A stretch of 7,228 nucleotides of DNA from NCBI GenBank assembly GCA_020629355.1, contig JAHDDM010000061.1:1-7228 (forward strand), written 5' to 3'. Below the pieces are notes generated by a model. It had not been told where the DNA came from, searched no databases, and was given only the letters and a program-made list of their open reading frames with translations. Made by a program: the position numbers and the translations under genes. Shown in pieces: positions 4,835 through 7,228 of the stretch (position 1 is the stretch's first letter; the number at the start of each line of letters is the position of its first letter). The DNA is from Rhodospirillaceae bacterium (GTDB taxonomy: Bacteria > Pseudomonadota > Alphaproteobacteria > JABSOH01).

Positions 4835-7096
4835 TTACTTCTCCGTAGCGCGTAAAACTCCGTCCCAATCTGCTGGCGGTGGCACTTTACAATATTGTGC
4901 AATCCGTTCCATCATACAATTATAATAGTCCTGAATTTCGCTGATGTTCAATGCTGCACCAACCTCTGCCAATCGCATTGCCTCATCCCACTGCATCCCG
5001 CGATAGGCCAAAAGAAATACTTGCTGATGCACCATGGCAGTCTGGCGTTGTTCTGGACTGAGACCCAATAATGACGTGAAAATCCGTACTGCCTGTGCCT
5101 TGCCTTTCACCGCGATAAGATCAAGTTCAAACAAACAGGCCTGTTCGGCTTCGGGCAATAAAGCCCGACTATCCTCGCCGATTACCGTGCCAACACCGTA
5201 ATTTTTTGACTGGCCTTCAAGACGCGCCGCCAAATTCACCGCATCACCCAAGACCGAATAGTCAAAACGTTGATCCGAACCCATATTGCCCACCACCACC
5301 GTGCCCGAATTGATCCCGACACCAATATTGATCCCTTGGGCGGCACGGCCTTCGGCCTCAGCCTCCTGAGCGAGGGCATGATTCAATTTTGCAAGAGCAA
5401 GATGCATCTCCTGCGCCGCATGTAACGCCAGCGAGGCATGACCAACGGTTTCTATCGGTGCATTCCAAAAGGCCATGATACAGTCACCCATATATTTATC
5501 CACCGTGCCTTCATGGCGTAAAATCACCTCGGTTAAGGGCGTTAATAGGCGATTGATCAATGCCGTCAAGCCCTCTGGATTTTCGCGGTAGGCCTCTGAA
5601 ATCGAGGTGAAACCACGAATGTCACAGAAAAGCAGAGTCATTTCCTTGCGCTCACCGCCTAAGGTCAATTTGCTTGGGTCTTCGGCTAATTGCTCGACTA
5701 AGGCAGGCGAGAGATACTGGCCAAAAGCCGAACGCACCTGTTGCTTCTCAAGAGCATTCTGTCGAAACCGCCAGAATGTCATCAGCGCGTATAGCCCGAA
5801 CATGCTCAGTATCGGGAAGCTGGCATCAAAGAACATTTTCTCAGCTTGATACAGATACACACTCGCACCAGCAGAACCGCCTATAAACAGCAACAAAACC
5901 AGAACTGAAATCCACGGCGAGACTCTGAGCAGTAAAAATATCGCCAATATTAAACCAACACTGAAGACGATCAATTCGATCAACTCCATCCAAGCGGGAT
6001 AGCGCAAAAAGTCCTGTGCCAGAATATTCTCGATGATATTGGCATGCACTTCAACCCCTGGCAGACGAGGACTCACAGGTGTATTGCGTAAATCCACCAG
6101 CCCTGCTGCTGAGGTTCCCAAAAGTGCTATTCTGCCCGCGAGTTTCTCTGGCGGGTAGGTGCCGTTTAGGATATCCGAAGCCGAAACATACATCCGTCCA
6201 GAGTTATCGGGCGTATTGAAGCGGTCTGGCGTGGCAAAATAGACCCAAACCTGGCCATGGGCATTCGTGGGCACATCGAGATGTTTACCGCGCACCAACA
6301 AGGTCACCGCGTGAATACCAGACGGATCAGACTTGAGCATCAGCATATTGCCCCCCAAGGCTAATCTGAGCATTTCGATACTCAACGCTGGTTTTGCGAC
6401 ATTACCGACCTGTGCCACCAGAGGCACACGGCGGACAACATCATCTATTTCATCCGATAGCGATAACAGACCACGAAAATTCGCGGATTGCTCGAATATC
6501 GGCAAATTATGCGTAACCCCGCCAAAACGCACCAGAAGCGGCGTCGCATCCCCGCCCAACATTGCCTTCACCGAAGTCTCGTTGGCGCGTTTTTCGGTCA
6601 ATACTGTGGCCTCACGACTGGCAAATTGCCCTAAGACAACAGGAGCTTTGGCAATACTTTCCGCAAAAATTTGATCAAAATCAATCCCTGCCAAACCAGC
6701 AGAGACTTGCGGCGGGAGAGCATAGTTCATTGCCTGCAAGGACGCGATTACGGATTTTGGCGAGGCGCGGTCTGGCTCTGCAAACAGAATATCAAAGCCA
6801 ATCGCACCGATTCCCACATCGTTCAGCCGATCCACCAGCTTCGCCATCAAATGTCTGGACCACGGAAATTGACCATATTCTGCCAGTGATTTTTCATCAA
6901 AATCAACAATGATCACTGGACTCATTTCCTGCCAAGCAGGCTGTGGTGTGCGCGGCATCAACTTCTGATAATAATCAAAAACCGCCAGCCTGAGCGAAGC
7001 CACAGGATAAGGGTCAGCCAGCCTTACTCCAATAAATGCACCAACAAGAACCGAAAAAACTATCGGAAGAACAAAACGAGAGAATGTGCGTGGCAT
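4835..7096 (-). CDS. CHASE2-domain adenylate/guanylate cyclase (class III), membrane-bound
   Basis: Sensor cyclase of 753 aa, most likely making cAMP from ATP. Order: membrane helix (about 8-26); extracytoplasmic CHASE2 sensor (about 30-365) with VDFDEKSLAEYGQFPWSR (64-81), LLGTSAAGLVDLR (325-337) and PGVEVHANIIENIL (346-359); three closely spaced helices (about 370-390, 396-416, 422-442); a linker with FGQYLSPALVEQLA (458-471); and the catalytic domain (about 480-675). Metal-binding Asp492 (FCDIRGF) and Asp538 (KYMGD), adenine-type Lys534, and transition-state Asn621 and Arg625 are present. The second base-selecting position is Ser614 (DYSVLGD) instead of Asp or Thr. A helical, TPR-like tail (about 686-753) ends in PPPADWDG. 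ATG 7096 is preferred; TTG 7111 would add five residues. Neither has a strong ribosome site, although TGGAT lies 9 bases before the ATG. The gene is second in an operon, close behind the partial gene and one base ahead of the PNPOx-like gene. The signal sensed by the CHASE2 domain is unknown. Confidence 0.93.
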   Translation of the reverse strand: MPRTFSRFVLPIVFSVLVGAFIGVRLADPYPVASLRLAVFDYYQKLMPRTPQPAWQEMSPVIIVDFDEKSLAEYGQFPWSRHLMAKLVDRLNDVGIGAIGFDILFAEPDRASPKSVIASLQAMNYALPPQVSAGLAGIDFDQIFAESIAKAPVVLGQFASREATVLTEKRANETSVKAMLGGDATPLLVRFGGVTHNLPIFEQSANFRGLLSLSDEIDDVVRRVPLVAQVGNVAKPALSIEMLRLALGGNMLMLKSDPSGIHAVTLLVRGKHLDVPTNAHGQVWVYFATPDRFNTPDNSGRMYVSASDILNGTYPPEKLAGRIALLGTSAAGLVDLRNTPVSPRLPGVEVHANIIENILAQDFLRYPAWMELIELIVFSVGLILAIFLLLRVSPWISVLVLLLFIGGSAGASVYLYQAEKMFFDASFPILSMFGLYALMTFWRFRQNALEKQQVRSAFGQYLSPALVEQLAEDPSKLTLGGERKEMTLLFCDIRGFTSISEAYRENPEGLTALINRLLTPLTEVILRHEGTVDKYMGDCIMAFWNAPIETVGHASLALHAAQEMHLALAKLNHALAQEAEAEGRAAQGINIGVGINSGTVVVGNMGSDQRFDYSVLGDAVNLAARLEGQSKNYGVGTVIGEDSRALLPEAEQACLFELDLIAVKGKAQAVRIFTSLLGLSPEQRQTAMVHQQVFLLAYRGMQWDEAMRLAEVGAALNISEIQDYYNCMMERIAQYCKVPPPADWDGVLRATEK
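4841..4844 (-). promoter_or_regulatory. Ribosome binding site of the PNPOx-like gene
   Basis: On the minus strand GGAG, followed by AAGTAAG, precedes the ATG at 4833 with 7-base spacing. It lies within the last codons of the cyclase gene, whose TAA stop is part of the spacer, so ribosomes finishing the cyclase arrive at this site. Confidence 0.75.
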
Positions 7097-7112
7097 TACA
7101 GAGATATCCAAA

Positions 7113-7228
7113 TTAACGGCGTTTTATTGTTTCGATATTAAAGAGTTTTTTTCCTGAAACAGCCCTAGGTGACCAAGCCTTAATTTCACGTCCATCAGAA
7201 AGAATTTCTTTGTTGTTGGGATCACGCT
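7113..7228 (-). CDS. 3' end of an unidentified gene upstream of the cyclase (partial)
   Basis: On the minus strand one frame is open from the window edge for 37 codons and ends in TAA at 7115-7113, giving a tail that reads RDPNNKEILSDGREIKAWSP and closes with KKLFNIETIKRR. The charged, turn-rich composition looks like a real protein end. The stop falls 16 bases before the cyclase ATG, or one base before the alternative TTG, which fits an operon. A second minus-strand frame is also open here and ends sooner (TAA near 7127), so the choice of frame rests on composition and spacing. A run of seven A (minus strand, 7152-7146) could mislead the frame if it held a sequencing error. I do not recognise the family. 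CHASE2 cyclases are often preceded by FecR-domain genes, but nothing visible in these 37 residues supports that. Confidence 0.45.
   Translation of the reverse strand, partial: RDPNNKEILSDGREIKAWSPRAVSGKKLFNIETIKRR

Noticed and set aside
4834..4902. TTG start at 4902 for the PNPOx-like gene
   Set aside because: It would overlap the cyclase by over 60 bases with no ribosome site, whereas ATG 4833 has GGAG at good spacing and a typical family N-terminus.
5347..5357. GGCC-TTC-GGCC hairpin
   Set aside because: It lies inside the cyclase coding sequence and is explained by codons for an Ala/Glu/Gly-rich loop.
1..7228. A functional link between nucleoside import and cyclic nucleotide signalling
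   Set aside because: The two operons are convergent and share no visible control site, so proximity alone does not support a joint system.

Overview
The window looks like chromosomal DNA of an alphaproteobacterium with a middling GC content. The evidence is protein style: a BMP-type transporter set and a CHASE2-type class III cyclase of the kinds common in that class. The genus cannot be resolved from the sequence alone. No tRNA, rRNA, CRISPR array, transposase or phage gene is visible.

Plus strand, 1-4253: a four-gene ABC importer operon of the BMP/PnrA type. It holds the 3' part of a BMP-family substrate-binding lipoprotein gene (5' end outside the window), a double-domain ATPase (642-2171) and two permeases (2168-3292 and 3285-4253). 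The last three genes overlap at their ends (ATGA, then an 8-base overlap). The binding-protein gene is separated from the ATPase gene by a short spacer holding a perfect 11-bp stem closed by a GCAA loop, a typical place for an mRNA element that lets the binding protein be made in excess. Characterised members of this family import purine or other nucleosides, so nucleoside uptake is the best guess for substrate.

Centre, 4254-4371: a 118-base spacer between two convergent operons. It begins with a perfect 12-bp AT-rich inverted repeat (4255-4288), followed by a strikingly GC-rich block of about 80 bases (4289-4367) that folds into at least three consecutive small hairpins. It codes for nothing evident and is the most unusual non-coding stretch in the window.

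Minus strand, 7228-4372: a second operon, read right to left. It has the last 37 codons of an unidentified gene (7228-7113), a membrane CHASE2-adenylate/guanylate cyclase (7096-4835, 753 aa) and a small pyridoxamine-phosphate-oxidase-like flavin-binding protein (4833-4372, 153 aa). Only one base separates the cyclase stop from the next ATG, and the ribosome binding site of the small gene lies inside the cyclase coding sequence, so the two are probably translationally coupled. The cyclase has its metal-binding aspartates, the adenine-specifying lysine and the transition-state Asn/Arg, so it should be active and most likely makes cAMP. It carries a serine where canonical adenylate cyclases have Asp or Thr.

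Nothing here amounts to a clearly new defence or mobile system. The points most worth following are the structured intergenic block, the coupling of the cyclase to the flavin-type protein, and the intercistronic hairpin in the importer operon.
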